A stretch of DNA of 64,000 bases from G036327475 sp036327475 (GCF_036327475.1 NZ_CP132913.1:310001-374000); one strand, 5' to 3'. Shown: positions 41,399 to 50,551, counted from the first letter of the stretch. Notes: generated by a model not told the origin, from the letters alone. Translations and numbers: made by a program.

Positions 41399-41424
41399 GA
41401 TGCGGACGGGCGATGCGGACGGGC
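41399..41424. repeat. Exact 13-bp tandem duplication (frameshift in cutC)
   Basis: GATGCGGACGGGC occurs twice. Removal of one copy restores the CutC reading DADGHVDLTCMR followed by the conserved FHRAFDM segment, so this duplication is a direct cause of the frameshift. Confidence 0.93.
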
Positions 41425-41596
41425 ACGTTGACCTGACGTGTATGCGGTGCATTATGCACCTTGCCGTCACCATGGCGGTCACTTTCACCGCGCCTTCGAT
41501 ATGTGCCTCAATCCTTATCAGGCGCTGCGGCGATTAATCGATTTAGGGGATGGTACGCGCATCCTAAGTTTCGATCAACAGCAAAGCGCGGAAACA

Positions 41597-41618
41597 GGTT
41601 TGGTGTTGGTTTGGTGTT
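41597..41618. repeat. Exact 11-bp tandem duplication (frameshift in cutC)
   Basis: GGTTTGGTGTT occurs twice head to tail inside the cutC relic. Its length is not a multiple of three. Confidence 0.88.
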
Positions 41619-42127
41619 ATTGAGGGAACTGACCGAGTTGAGTCGTGATCCAATTATTAAATCTGCATACATTCATGCAAGGCTGGATCCAAGAGCTGCA
41701 TAGCTCCTCTGGTCAATTTGTCACCTTCGGCATGCGCTACCAGAAAAGCGCCGACAGTAAAGCGGACGAGTTCAGCCGTTATCGGGTAGACGGTAAAATG
41801 GTAACCAACATGAAACATGCGCTGACCGTGTTACCCATCGCGACGCGTCCGGCGTGATAACCGATTTTGCCGCACACACGCTAAAACCCATCTGATGTCT
41901 GCAAGTAAGAAGCTCCAACCTCTTGTGGGGCGTCTTTTATCTTGCGTTAGCCGCTCTTAGCGGCTTTACTTGGCCCGACGCTATGACGCTGGTCCTCACA
42001 CCCTTAGCCCACGTGGGCCACCGAACGCATCAGCACACCTGCCGTTATGATGATGGGGCGCAGAGTCGCGATGAGGGGCGTAGATCGGCGTTGAAGGAGC
42101 ACTTGGGCCACACGCACTCTTTGCTGT

Positions 42128-42860
42128 CAGGGTTTCTCCGCCACAATAACCGCCCGCAGCGGAGCGGGGTGGCCATCGATGGTCAATCGTGAGTTGCCGG
42201 AGTGCAAGAAATTCGCCAGGGATTCGACATCCACGTCGTACGCCGCTGTTCATCAGTATTGGTCACAGATATATCCACCTGACGCACATTTACAAACCCG
42301 CATTTTCCAACCAGCCGATCAGAGCGACGGGTGAAGGAATGAAGTGGGCATTGCGCATTTTGGTATAATGCTCTCTGGGGACTAGTACCTGGCTCTGATC
42401 ATCTTCGATGACAAGGGTTTCCAATATCAGTTCACCGCCGCTGACTAATTGATTTTTCAACTGCAACAGATGATCGAGTGACGAGCGGCAATGATATAGC
42501 ACCCCATGGAAAACACGGTGCCAAAAGGTGGCCAATCCGGTAACTGCTCAATGCCCGGTCGATAGTGATACCATGAAGCAAATGGCCTTTACGAAACGGC
42601 ATCAGCTGGCGCAGCAGGGTTGATTCTGCCTGCTATCCGATGGGCAACGGTGGATGGCTGCCAGCGCTTACGCCGTGCAGCAGATCCAGACACGCGGGGT
42701 CAGCGTCGGCGGTTTTTCCACCGCCCTAAACCACTGGGTAAACTTGCCGTGTAACGAAGTGTGCTCCCACTCGATCAGTTGTACAGGAAGAGTATTGAGA
42801 CAGTGGCTCAATGGCCTCTTGGCGATAAGTTGATAACAAAATCGGCAAATTGACTCACTG
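42128..42860 (-). pseudogene. cmoB: cmoB relic: tRNA U34 carboxymethyltransferase
   Basis: CmoB transfers the carboxymethyl group of carboxy-SAM to 5-hydroxyuridine 34 in tRNA. The minus strand reads YQLIAKRPLSHCLNTLPVQL, WRAVEK-like sequence, LDHLLQLKNQLVSGGELILE, TLVIEDDQSQVLVPREHYTK, MRNAHFIPSPVALIGWLENA, ISVTNTDEQRRTTWM, and ends LTIDGHPAPLRAVIVAEKP with a stop. This follows E. coli CmoB throughout. The SAM-binding core (DVGCGSGY) is lost and there are at least four frameshifts. It follows cmoA directly. Confidence 0.93.
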
Positions 42861-43441
42861 CCCGCCTCCGGATTAATGGCAATCAATGAGTCGAAATTGA
42901 GGCATTGGTTGGAACCAAACCTCGGCATAACTTGAAACCTGCTTCTTCGGCCAGACGCTGTTTATGCATTTCCACCATGTCTAGCATGCTGCTCGAACAA
43001 TAGTGCGCCGATCCTGAAAACTGAATTTTCGGAAATTGCAAAGTGAAATAGAGTACCACCAGCGAGGTTTTTTGATAGAGACGGTGCATATATCCCCTTC
43101 GAAAATCTCTGTTGGCGCTCCGTGCGGAACGCTTCGATATGGCACCGACAGCGGGCTATTATCGCCGGCGAGTTATCCACCGCGATAATGCGGTAATCGA
43201 TGTGGTTGATGGCGCGGCGCATTGCGAGCGTCTCGACGCCAAGGGCACAGTCGAGATCGTAAATCTGCGTTCCCGCACAGGCAAATCGGCCGACCAACAT
43301 TCCGATCATTGAAATAATATTGGAATAGCCGGGGATGGAACTCTGGATCATATCAGGAAAGACTTCGGCGACGCGATCATCGAAAGTCCAGTCGCCCAGA
43401 CTGGCTATGGGCGCTGAGAAAAGGTCATCACGATGGATCAT
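42855..43441 (-). pseudogene. cmoA: cmoA relic: carboxy-SAM synthase
   Basis: CmoA makes carboxy-S-adenosylmethionine from SAM and prephenate. The frame from ATG 43441 is open for 159 residues: FSAPIASLGDWTFDDRVAEV, FPDMIQSSIPGYSNIISMIG, then QIYDLDCALGVETLAMRRAI, and VDNSPAIIARCRCHIEAF, closely matching E. coli CmoA. The glycine of the DLGCSLG motif is changed to D. After about residue 110 frames break, with FTLQFPKIQ-like and NQCLNFDSLIAINPEAGS pieces closing the gene. The stop is lost at the cmoB boundary. Confidence 0.93.
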
Positions 43442-43529
43442 GGTAAATAGGCGTCGTTGTACAAAATTCCATCAGAAAGCGGCGATAAAGCATGTACCCC
43501 GCGCGCTGCCGCGTGCCGTTCTCACTGCC

Positions 43530-43750
43530 AGCTGAACACTACATCCAAGGCATGAACCAGAGACCAAGCAGCACCATTAGCATCAACGCGTATAAGTGGC
43601 ACCCATGCCGGTGCGGCGCGCTAGTGATATTTCCGCGTCGTTGACCGTAATAGTGCATTCTCGCCCAGCATCGAGAAGTCATACAGCGTGGTATTGTCCT
43701 TCACGCAGTTGAAATGACGTGCGCAGTCTGCCAACATACGCATGGAGCAT
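43530..43750 (-). pseudogene. yecN: yecN relic: MAPEG-family membrane protein fragment
   Basis: YecN is a small inner-membrane MAPEG-family protein. Only the C-terminal end is readable on the minus strand: ARRTGMGATYTR, then in another frame LMLMVLLGLWFMPWM, matching RWRRSGMSATWCALLLMVLA and LWYMPW in E. coli YecN. Position between yecD and cmoA agrees with E. coli, where yecE also lies there; no yecE trace was found. Confidence 0.5.
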
Positions 43751-44040
43751 CATGGTGTCTTTCGCATTGCGGCGCGCGCGGTCAAGGTGTAGGAGACGTG
43801 CTAGAAGCTACTGTTATGCTGTACCCTATCGCGGGCTCTGCAAATATCTTCCACCAGCACCAGCTCGAAATCTAGCCCACAGGCATTACGTGCGGTGGGT
43901 TCCACGCTAATATTAGTGGAAATCCCACTCAAGACAACGGGTTGAATACCGCGTCGGCGCAGCTGCAAGGTAAAATCCCTGCTTGTAAATTGATGAACAC
44001 CAAGGCAGTATGGTACGAGAAAGACTGAACTTAAACATGG
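43745..44040 (-). pseudogene. yecD: yecD relic: isochorismatase-like hydrolase
   Basis: YecD is an isochorismatase-family cysteine hydrolase of unknown substrate. The minus strand starts with ALVFINLQAGILP (E. coli TALVVIDLQEGILPF) and then, with about 85 codons missing and a frame change, continues as [20 protein letters not shown] and SVEPTARNACGLDFELVLVE. E. coli has [20 protein letters not shown]; the catalytic cysteine (VLCGIST) is a serine here. The C-terminal piece HVSYTLTARAAMRKT completes the gene. The deletion and the lost cysteine both argue for inactivity. Confidence 0.88.
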
Positions 44041-44204
44041 GATATCCGTGAGTCAATGTTGCAAGATACCCGCGGGTGGAGCTTGGTCGGTCAGCTAAGA
44101 ATATGCTAGCTTATGCAGGATGCAGTAGTGTCGCGGTGAATTTTATCAATATTTAGAGGAAAATTACTAATTTCAGCGACAGGGCGCTGGCAGCGTAGAC
44201 GGGC

Positions 44205-44233
44205 TTATACTGTGTCTGAAATTCCTTTATAAT
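44205..44233 (+). promoter_or_regulatory. Candidate aspS promoter
   Basis: TATAAT at 44228-44233 is a perfect -10 box, with TTATAC 17 bp upstream as a weak -35. It would give a leader of roughly 125 nt before the aspS ATG at 44364. Confidence 0.5.
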
Positions 44234-44363
44234 GGCCGCCTTTCAAACGCCGACCCGTTCAGCGCGCACCCGCTGGCCGGTGATGCCGGGCAAAGGCTCG
44301 GCACTGGTTCGCCTACGCCCAATTCTGACACCCGCTGACGGGCTGAATTTTAAGGATATCCTA

Positions 44364-46148
44364 ATGCGTAGCGTATATTGCGGACAGCTGAACCTGTCAC
44401 ATGTTGGCCAGGAAGTGACGTTATGCGGTTGGGTCAATCGCCGTCGCGATCTTGGCGGTCTAATTTTTGTCGACATGCGTGACCAGGAAGGCTTAGTACA
44501 GGTGTTTTTTGATCCCAATCGTCATGACGCCTTCGTCCGCGCCGCTGAGTTGTGCAATGAATTCTGTCTGCAACTGACCGGCATCGTGCGTGCCCGACCG
44601 GACAGTCAGGTCAACAGCGATATGGCCACCGGTGCCGTAGAAGTCCTGGCCACCCAACTAACTATTATCAACCGCTCGGAGCCGCTGCCGCTCGACGCCA
44701 ATCAGAACAATACCGAAGAGCAGCGCCTGAAATTTCGCTACCTCGATTTACGTCGTCCTGTCATGGCGAAGCGTCTCAAAACGCGAGCGCGTATCTCCAG
44801 CTTCGTGCGCCGTTTCATGGATGCCGAAGGGTTTCTCGATATCGAAACGCCGATGCTAACAAAAGCGACACCGGAAGGCGCTCGCGATTACCTGGTACCT
44901 AGCCGGGTGCATAAAGGCAAGTTTTACGCCTTGCCGCAGTCGCCACAGCTGTTTAAACAGCTGCTGATGATGTCGGGTTTCGACCGCTACTACCAGATCG
45001 TGAAATGTTTTCGCGATGAAGACCTGCGCGCCGATCGTCAGCCAGAGTTCACCCAGATCGACGTGGAAGCGTCATTCATGACTGCGGCGCAGGTGCGCGA
45101 GGTGATGGAGCGGCTGGTGCGCGATTTGTGGCGCAACATTATCGGCATCGACCTTGGCGTTTTCCCGCAGATGACCTATGCCGATGCCATGCGCCGCTTC
45201 GGTTCCGACAAACCCGATTTGCGCAATCCGATGGAGCTAGTGGATGTAGGGGATCTGGTTAAGGACATGGCGTTCAACGCGTTCTCCACGCCCGCCAACG
45301 ACGCCAATAGCCGCGTGGCGGTGCTGTGTGTGCCAGGGGGCGCACAGTTGAGCCGCAAGCAGATTGACGAATACGGTAAATATATTGAAATCTATGGCGC
45401 CAAAGGGTTGGCGTGGATGAAGGTCAATCAGCGCGGCGTCGGCGCGGAAGGGGTGCAAAGCCCGGTGGCGAAGTTCCTGGAACCGCAGGTGATTGAACAA
45501 ATTCTGGCACGCACCGACGCCGCCGATGGCGATATCCTTTTCTTTAGCGCGGATCGCAAAAACGTTGTAACTGGTGCGCTGGGCGCGCTGCGCCTCAAGC
45601 TCGGCCTGGATCTGCAGCTCACGCAAACTGACCGCTGGGCGCCACTGTGGGTGGTCGACTTCCCGATGTTTGAGGAAGACGAAGACGGCAGCTTGGCCGC
45701 AATGCATCATCCCTTCACTGCGCCAAAGGAGATCGATATCCATACCATTGCCGCCTGCCCGACGGCTGCAGTGGCCAACGCCTACGATATGGTGATCAAC
45801 GGTTACGAGGTCGGCAGCGGCTCGGTGCGCATCCACCGAGGCGACATGCAACAGACCGTGTTTAGCATTCTGGGTATCAATGAACACGAACAGCAGGAGA
45901 AATTCGGTTTTCTGCTCGATGCGTTGAAATATGGCACGCCACCCCACGCTGGCTTGGCCTTCGGCCTGGATCGTCTGGTGATGCTGCTGACCGGTACCGA
46001 CAATATCCGCGATATTATTGCGTTTCCGAAAACCACCGCGGCGACGGATATGATGACCGAAGCTCCTAGCTTCAGCAATGCCAAGGCGTTAGCCGATCTG
46101 TCGATTACGATCGTTGGTAAGGAAGCGATGAAAAACGATCGGTCTTAA
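44364..46148 (+). CDS. aspS: Aspartyl-tRNA synthetase
   Basis: AspRS charges tRNA-Asp and is essential. The 594-residue product matches E. coli AspS (590 aa): N-terminal anticodon-binding OB fold (about 1-105, GQEVTLCGWVNRRRDLGGLI), class II motif 2 in FRDEDLRADRQPEFTQID, a bacterial GAD insertion (about 290-420), and motif 3 GLAFGLDRLVMLLTG. I chose ATG 44364, preceded by AAGGA and starting MRSVYCGQLNLSHVG like E. coli, over an upstream in-frame ATG at 44232. The stop overlaps the nudB start by one base (TAATG). It heads an intact operon-like series nudB-yebC-ruvC. Confidence 0.97.
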   Translation: MRSVYCGQLNLSHVGQEVTLCGWVNRRRDLGGLIFVDMRDQEGLVQVFFDPNRHDAFVRAAELCNEFCLQLTGIVRARPDSQVNSDMATGAVEVLATQLTIINRSEPLPLDANQNNTEEQRLKFRYLDLRRPVMAKRLKTRARISSFVRRFMDAEGFLDIETPMLTKATPEGARDYLVPSRVHKGKFYALPQSPQLFKQLLMMSGFDRYYQIVKCFRDEDLRADRQPEFTQIDVEASFMTAAQVREVMERLVRDLWRNIIGIDLGVFPQMTYADAMRRFGSDKPDLRNPMELVDVGDLVKDMAFNAFSTPANDANSRVAVLCVPGGAQLSRKQIDEYGKYIEIYGAKGLAWMKVNQRGVGAEGVQSPVAKFLEPQVIEQILARTDAADGDILFFSADRKNVVTGALGALRLKLGLDLQLTQTDRWAPLWVVDFPMFEEDEDGSLAAMHHPFTAPKEIDIHTIAACPTAAVANAYDMVINGYEVGSGSVRIHRGDMQQTVFSILGINEHEQQEKFGFLLDALKYGTPPHAGLAFGLDRLVMLLTGTDNIRDIIAFPKTTAATDMMTEAPSFSNAKALADLSITIVGKEAMKNDRS

Positions 46149-46591
46149 TGGTTTACAAACGCCCAATTTCGGTGCTGGTGGTCATCTCTGCCGCCGACAG
46201 CGGACGGGTTTTGATGTTACAGCGCCGGGATGACCCGGAATTTTGGCAATCGGTTACCGGCAGTATAGACGCCGGTGAACGTCCGGCGGTGGCGGCGCGG
46301 AGAGAAGTGCGCGAAGAAACCGGGTTTGATACTGATGCTTCGGGACTGACGCTCACCAATTGCCAGCGCTGCATTCAATTTGAGATTTTTAGTCATTTTC
46401 GTCACCGTTACGCGCCGGGAGTAACGCACAATACAGAATATTGGTTCTGTTTGACGCTACCCTGTGAGCAAGCGCCCGTGTTAAGCGAGCATCGAAGCTG
46501 GCGCTGGATGGCCGCCGCCACTGCCGCCTCGCTGACCAAATCCTGGAGTAACCGGCAGGCGATTGAGGAATTTGTTATTTATCCGGCCTGA
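46148..46591 (+). CDS. nudB: NudB: dihydroneopterin triphosphate pyrophosphatase
   Basis: NudB removes pyrophosphate from dihydroneopterin triphosphate in folate synthesis. The 147-residue product (E. coli 150) contains the Nudix box GSIDAGERPAVAARREVREE ending in TG, with the catalytic REVREE core, and the conserved HRYAPGVTHNTEYWFCLTLP. The start codon shares a base with the aspS stop, so translation is coupled. The yebC gene begins 21 bp after its end, behind a GGAGAG site. Order matches E. coli. Confidence 0.94.
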   Translation: MVYKRPISVLVVISAADSGRVLMLQRRDDPEFWQSVTGSIDAGERPAVAARREVREETGFDTDASGLTLTNCQRCIQFEIFSHFRHRYAPGVTHNTEYWFCLTLPCEQAPVLSEHRSWRWMAAATAASLTKSWSNRQAIEEFVIYPA

Positions 46592-46612
46592 GAAGGCTTT
46601 TCGGAGAGAAAT

Positions 46613-47356
46613 ATGGCAGGCCATAGTAAGTGGACCAATACTAAGCATCGTAAAGCCGCACAGGACGCCAAGCGTGGGAAAATTTTCACCAAGATTATCC
46701 GCGAATTGGTCACCGCCGCCAGATTGGGTGGCGGGGATGTCAGCTCCAACCCTCGATTGCGCGCGGCGATGGATAAAGCCTTGGCGAATAACATGACGCG
46801 TGACGTGCTTAATCGCGCCATCACCCGCGGCGTAGGGGGGGATAATGACACCCAGATGGAGACCATCATTTATGAGGGTTATGGCCCCGGCGGCACCGCG
46901 GTCATGGTTGAGTGCCTGAGTGATAACCGTAACCGTACCGTGTCCGAAGTACGTCACGCCTTCACTAAGACCGACGGTAATTTGGGCACCGATGGCTCCG
47001 TCGCGTATCTGTTTACAAAAAAAGGGGTGATTTCGTTTTCGCCTGGCCTGAGTGAAGATACCATCATGAATGCGGCGCTGGAAGCCGGCGCCGATGACCT
47101 TATTACTTATGATGGCGGTGCGATCGATGTGTACACCACGCCGGAGGCGTTCAGTGGAGTCAAAGACGCTCTGGAAGCGTCTGGTCTGACGCCGGAAGCC
47201 TCAGAAGTGACGCTAGTACCGTCCACTCGTGCCGATCTGGACGCTGAGACTGCGCTCAAACTATTGCGCCTTATCGATATGCTAGAAGACTCCGATGATG
47301 TGCAGAAAGTCTACCACAACGGTGAGATTTCCGACAATGTGGCGGCGACCCTGTGA
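46613..47356 (+). CDS. yebC: YebC/TACO1-family protein
   Basis: YebC proteins are conserved cytoplasmic factors; they have been described as transcriptional regulators and, in newer work, as translation factors that relieve ribosome stalling. The 247-residue product has the hallmark N-terminus MAGHSKWTNTKHRKAAQDAK and GKIFTKIIRELVTAAR, a central YEGYGPGGTAVMVECL motif and an acidic C-terminal domain. Full length for the family. It lies between nudB and ruvC, the common enterobacterial order, with a 43-bp gap to ruvC. Confidence 0.95.
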   Translation: MAGHSKWTNTKHRKAAQDAKRGKIFTKIIRELVTAARLGGGDVSSNPRLRAAMDKALANNMTRDVLNRAITRGVGGDNDTQMETIIYEGYGPGGTAVMVECLSDNRNRTVSEVRHAFTKTDGNLGTDGSVAYLFTKKGVISFSPGLSEDTIMNAALEAGADDLITYDGGAIDVYTTPEAFSGVKDALEASGLTPEASEVTLVPSTRADLDAETALKLLRLIDMLEDSDDVQKVYHNGEISDNVAATL

Positions 47357-47399
47357 TGACCGGTTTCTCGCGGCATTGCGCAAGCTAGGCGGCAGCGGT

Positions 47400-47921
47400 A
47401 TGACCGTGATATTAGGTATCGATCCCGGCTCGCGTATTACCGGCTATGGTATCGTGCGCCAGGATGGACGTAGACTGGGCTACCTGGGTAGCGGCTGTAT
47501 CCGTACCAAAGTGTACGGCCTGCCCGGTCGCCTGAAGCTTATCTATGCCGGCGTCAGCGAAATTATCACGCAGTTTCGACCCGACTGCCTGGCAATTGAG
47601 CAGGTTTTTATGGCCAAAAACGCCGACTCGGCGCTAAAACTGGGCCAGGCGCGCGGCGTCGTCATCGTGGCAGCGATTAACCTGGATTTACCAGTGTTTG
47701 AATATGCCGCCCGTCAGGTGAAGCAGACGGTGGTGGGTACGGGGTCGGCGGAGAAAAGCCAGGTACAGCATATGGTGCGTACCCTATTAACACTATCGGC
47801 CAACCCGCAGGCGGATGCCGCCGATGCGTTAGCCATCGCCATCACCCATTGCCACGTCAGCCAGAATGCCTTGCGCATGGGCAGCGAGGGACTTAATTTG
47901 GTGCGCGGCAGGCCAAGCTGA
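47400..47921 (+). CDS. ruvC: RuvC: Holliday junction resolvase
   Basis: RuvC cuts Holliday junctions with RuvAB. The 173-residue product carries the four catalytic acids: D8 in LGIDPGSR, E in AIEQVF (about 67), and the two aspartates of DAADALAIA near 139-142. I chose ATG 47400, giving MTVILGIDPGS like the family, over an in-frame ATG at 47295 that lies inside yebC. E. coli has yebB between ruvC and ruvA; here the genes are 82 bp apart and yebB is absent. No convincing LexA box is seen. Confidence 0.96.
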   Translation: MTVILGIDPGSRITGYGIVRQDGRRLGYLGSGCIRTKVYGLPGRLKLIYAGVSEIITQFRPDCLAIEQVFMAKNADSALKLGQARGVVIVAAINLDLPVFEYAARQVKQTVVGTGSAEKSQVQHMVRTLLTLSANPQADAADALAIAITHCHVSQNALRMGSEGLNLVRGRPS

Positions 47922-48003
47922 TGTCGGACAGGTGTGTTTACCTTTATTATGTTATAAGCATAATCATCAAAAGCAATAACCTGACGCGTAAAGGAAGGTC
48001 GAG

Positions 48004-48621
48004 GTGATCGGACGTCTCAGAGGTATCATTCTGGAAAAGCAGCCGCCGCAGGTGTTGTTGGAAACGCATGGGGTTGGTTATGAGATGCAATTACCGATGA
48101 CCTGTTTCTATGCCCTGCCAGAAACCGGTCAAGAGGCCATTATCTTCACCCATTTCGTGGTGCGCGATGACGCCCAGTTGCTGTTTGGTTTTATCCATAA
48201 GCAGGAACAGATGTTGTTTCGCGAACTAATTAAAGTAAACGGCGTCGGGCCGAAGCTGGCGCTGGCAATTCTCTCCGGGATGCCGGCGCAGCAGTTTGTT
48301 GGCGCCGTGGAGCGCCAGGAAATTAACGCATTGGTGAAATTGCCCGGCGTCGGCAAGAAGATCGCGGAACGGCTGGTGGTGGAAATGAAGGACAAATTTA
48401 AAGGACTGTCCGGCGATCTGTTCGTCTCTCATGGCGTGGGTGATATCCCACCAGCCATCGCCGCGCAGGTCAATCCGGCCGATCCAGAGAGCGAAGCGGT
48501 TGCCGCGCTGGTGGCGCTGGGGTATAAACTGCAGGAGGCAAGTCGGATGGTCAACAAAGTAACAAGCGCTGGCGCCGATTGTGAAATGCTTATCCGTGAT
48601 GCGCTGCGCGCTGCGCTGTGA
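48004..48621 (+). CDS. ruvA: RuvA: Holliday junction branch-migration subunit
   Basis: RuvA tetramers bind four-way junctions and load RuvB. The 205-residue product has an N-terminal OB fold (1-65), two helix-hairpin-helix motifs (VNGVGPKLALAIL and LPGVGKKIAERLV), an acidic linker and the C-terminal RuvB-binding domain (about 155-205, EAVAALVALGYKLQEASRMV). The start is GTG at 48004 with GGAAGG upstream. The ruvB gene begins 8 bp after its stop, so the two are one operon. Residues match E. coli closely. Confidence 0.96.
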   Translation: MIGRLRGIILEKQPPQVLLETHGVGYEMQLPMTCFYALPETGQEAIIFTHFVVRDDAQLLFGFIHKQEQMLFRELIKVNGVGPKLALAILSGMPAQQFVGAVERQEINALVKLPGVGKKIAERLVVEMKDKFKGLSGDLFVSHGVGDIPPAIAAQVNPADPESEAVAALVALGYKLQEASRMVNKVTSAGADCEMLIRDALRAAL

Positions 48622-48629
48622 GGTAGAGG

Positions 48630-49646
48630 ATGATTGAAGCCGATCGACTGATAAGTTCCGCGACGGTGACGGAAGAAGAGGTAATCGACCGCGCTATCCG
48701 GCCGAAAACTCTGGCGGACTATATCGGCCAGCCCCACGTGCGCGAGCAGATGGAAATTTTCATTCAGGCGGCGAAAATGCGCGGCAACGCGCTGGATCAT
48801 TTGCTCATCTCTGGGCCACCCGGGTTGGGTAAAACCACACTCGCGAACATTGTCGCTAATGAGATGGGGGTCAATCTGCGCACCACCTCGGGCCCGGTGC
48901 TGGAAAAAGCCGGCGATCTAGCGGCGATGCTGACCAACCTTGAGCCCCATGACGTTTTATTTATCGATGAGATCCATCGGCTTTCGTCGATAGTCGAGGA
49001 AGTGCTTTATCCGGCGATGGAGGATTATCAGCTGGATATCATGATAGGCGAAGGACCGGCTGCACGTACAATCAAAATTGAGCTCCCGCCGTTTACTCTA
49101 GTGGGCGCCACCACCCGCGCAGGTTCACTGACGCCGCCGCTGCGCGACCGCTTTGGTATCGTGCAGCGGCTAGAGTTTTATCAGACGGGAGATTTACAGC
49201 ACATTGTCAGCCGCAGCGCTGCCCATCTGGCACTGAACATTACCGAAGGCGGCGCGCGGGAAATCGCGCGACGGGCACGCGGTACGCCGCGTATCGCCAA
49301 CCGGCTGCTGCGCCGGGTTCGTGACTTTGCCGATGTGCGGGCCGCGGGCCACATCAGCGATGAGGTGACGGTGAACGCGCTGAATATGCTGAATGTCGAT
49401 ACCGAAGGGTTCGACTTCATGGATCGAAAACTACTACTCGCCATCATTGATAAATTTGTCGGCGGACCGGTAGGGTTGGATAACCTGGCGGCGGCAATCG
49501 GTGAAGAGCGCGAAACAATCGAAGATGTGCTGGAGCCGTTTTTGATCCAGCAAGGGTTTATACAGCGAACGCCCCGCGGGCGTATCGCCACCGTCCACGC
49601 CTATCGCCATTTCGGGCTTGAAGGACGCGGCGGCGAAAACGCATAA
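48630..49646 (+). CDS. ruvB: RuvB: Holliday junction motor ATPase
   Basis: RuvB is the AAA+ helicase that drives branch migration. The 338-residue product shows Walker A GPPGLGKTT, Walker B LFIDEIHRL, sensor I GATTRAGSLTPPLRDRFG with the arginine finger, and sensor II GTPRIANRLLRRVRD, then a C-terminal winged helix ending in TPRGRIATVHAYRHFGL. Length equals typical enterobacterial RuvB. It is convergent with znuB, 95 bp away. Confidence 0.97.
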   Translation: MIEADRLISSATVTEEEVIDRAIRPKTLADYIGQPHVREQMEIFIQAAKMRGNALDHLLISGPPGLGKTTLANIVANEMGVNLRTTSGPVLEKAGDLAAMLTNLEPHDVLFIDEIHRLSSIVEEVLYPAMEDYQLDIMIGEGPAARTIKIELPPFTLVGATTRAGSLTPPLRDRFGIVQRLEFYQTGDLQHIVSRSAAHLALNITEGGAREIARRARGTPRIANRLLRRVRDFADVRAAGHISDEVTVNALNMLNVDTEGFDFMDRKLLLAIIDKFVGGPVGLDNLAAAIGEERETIEDVLEPFLIQQGFIQRTPRGRIATVHAYRHFGLEGRGGENA

Positions 49647-49741
49647 ACGCCGTCGGCGCTGAGCGCATCAGCAGCCGCGCCCCATCGCGCCGCAGTGGCT
49701 TCAGGCGGCGATAGCAGGGCGCTCTGCACCGCCATCGGTGG

Positions 49742-50527
49742 TCAAGTGCGCACTTTGACGCTCAGGCTGAGCATGAATAGCACCCAGGCGCACAGCACGA
49801 CAGATGGGCCGGCCGGGGTATCGCAGAGCGTGGAAAAGGCCAATCCGCCGGTGACCGCCAGCGCACCCGCGAGGGTAGCGTATAACGCCATCTGCTCCGG
49901 GCTACGCGCACAACAGCGTGCCGCCGCGGCGGGAACGATAAGCAGCGAAGTAATAATCAACGCACCGACAAACTTCATCGCCAGTCCGATGGTCAGCGCG
50001 GTGACCAGCATCAACAACAGCTTAACGCGGAGCAGAGGGATGCCGTCTACGTGGGCCAATTCGTGGCTGATGGTCACTGATAACAGCGCGCGCCACTGCC
50101 ACAAGATAAGCGTCAGCACTACCGCGACACCCGCACCCACCAGTGCAATGTCCTGCGGCGTGACCGCCAGCAGATCTCCAAACAGATAGGCCATTAAATC
50201 AACCCGCACCCTCTGCATCAGGCTTACCACGACCAAGCCAAGGGAGAGCAAACCGTGCGCCATGATGCCCAATAACGTATCGATGGCCAACTGGTGGAAG
50301 CGTTCCAGCCATACCAGCCCGAACGCCAGCGCCAGCGTAACTGCAATCACCGCGTAAAACGGATTGATGTTCAACAACAGGCCGAAAGCGACGCCTAAGA
50401 GTGAGGCGTGGGTGAGGGTATCGCCGAAATACGACATTTTGCGCCATACTACGAAGGCGCCGAGTGGACCGGCTGCCAGCGATAACAGCACGCCGGCGAA
50501 CCAGCCTGGGAGTAATAATTCAATCAT
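49742..50527 (-). CDS. znuB: ZnuB: zinc ABC transporter permease
   Basis: ZnuB is the membrane subunit of the high-affinity zinc importer ZnuABC. The 261-residue product (same size as E. coli) has about eight hydrophobic helices, the N-terminal LLPGWFAGVLLSLAAGPLGA and the coupling region WRKMSYFGDTLTHASLLGVA. It lies 24 bp after znuC on the same strand, matching the E. coli znuCB operon. Expression is likely under Zur through the site upstream of znuC. Confidence 0.95.
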   Translation of the reverse strand: MIELLLPGWFAGVLLSLAAGPLGAFVVWRKMSYFGDTLTHASLLGVAFGLLLNINPFYAVIAVTLALAFGLVWLERFHQLAIDTLLGIMAHGLLSLGLVVVSLMQRVRVDLMAYLFGDLLAVTPQDIALVGAGVAVVLTLILWQWRALLSVTISHELAHVDGIPLLRVKLLLMLVTALTIGLAMKFVGALIITSLLIVPAAAARCCARSPEQMALYATLAGALAVTGGLAFSTLCDTPAGPSVVLCAWVLFMLSLSVKVRT

Positions 50528-50551
50528 GGCGACAGGCTCTCTGTGCGGGCA

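Larger units (their letters stand above)
41120..41857 (+). pseudogene. cutC: cutC relic: copper homeostasis protein
   Basis: CutC is a TIM-barrel protein linked to copper tolerance. From ATG 41120, read across frames, it gives ECAITAEQA, GRIELCCGPKE, LGFPWLVIDLLDADG-like sequence, HVDLTCMRCIMHLAVTMAVT, FHRAFDMCLNPYQALRRLID and DEFSRYRVDGKMVTNMKHAL. These match E. coli CutC (VTFHRAFDMCANPLYTLNNL, ADEYSRYIVDGAAVAEMK). Two exact duplications, 13 bp at 41399 and 11 bp at 41597, both shift the frame. Removing the 13-bp copy restores DADGHVDLTCMR. So the inactivating events can be read directly. Confidence 0.92.

Noticed and set aside
45237..45947. 236-residue minus-strand ORF
   Set aside because: It is antisense to the conserved aspS gene and has no family motifs; high GC coding DNA produces such shadows.
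47919..47932. Possible LexA box CTG-N8-CAG between ruvC and ruvA
   Set aside because: Only the outer CTG and CAG fit; the AT-rich centre and flanks of the SOS box are missing, and it overlaps the ruvC stop.
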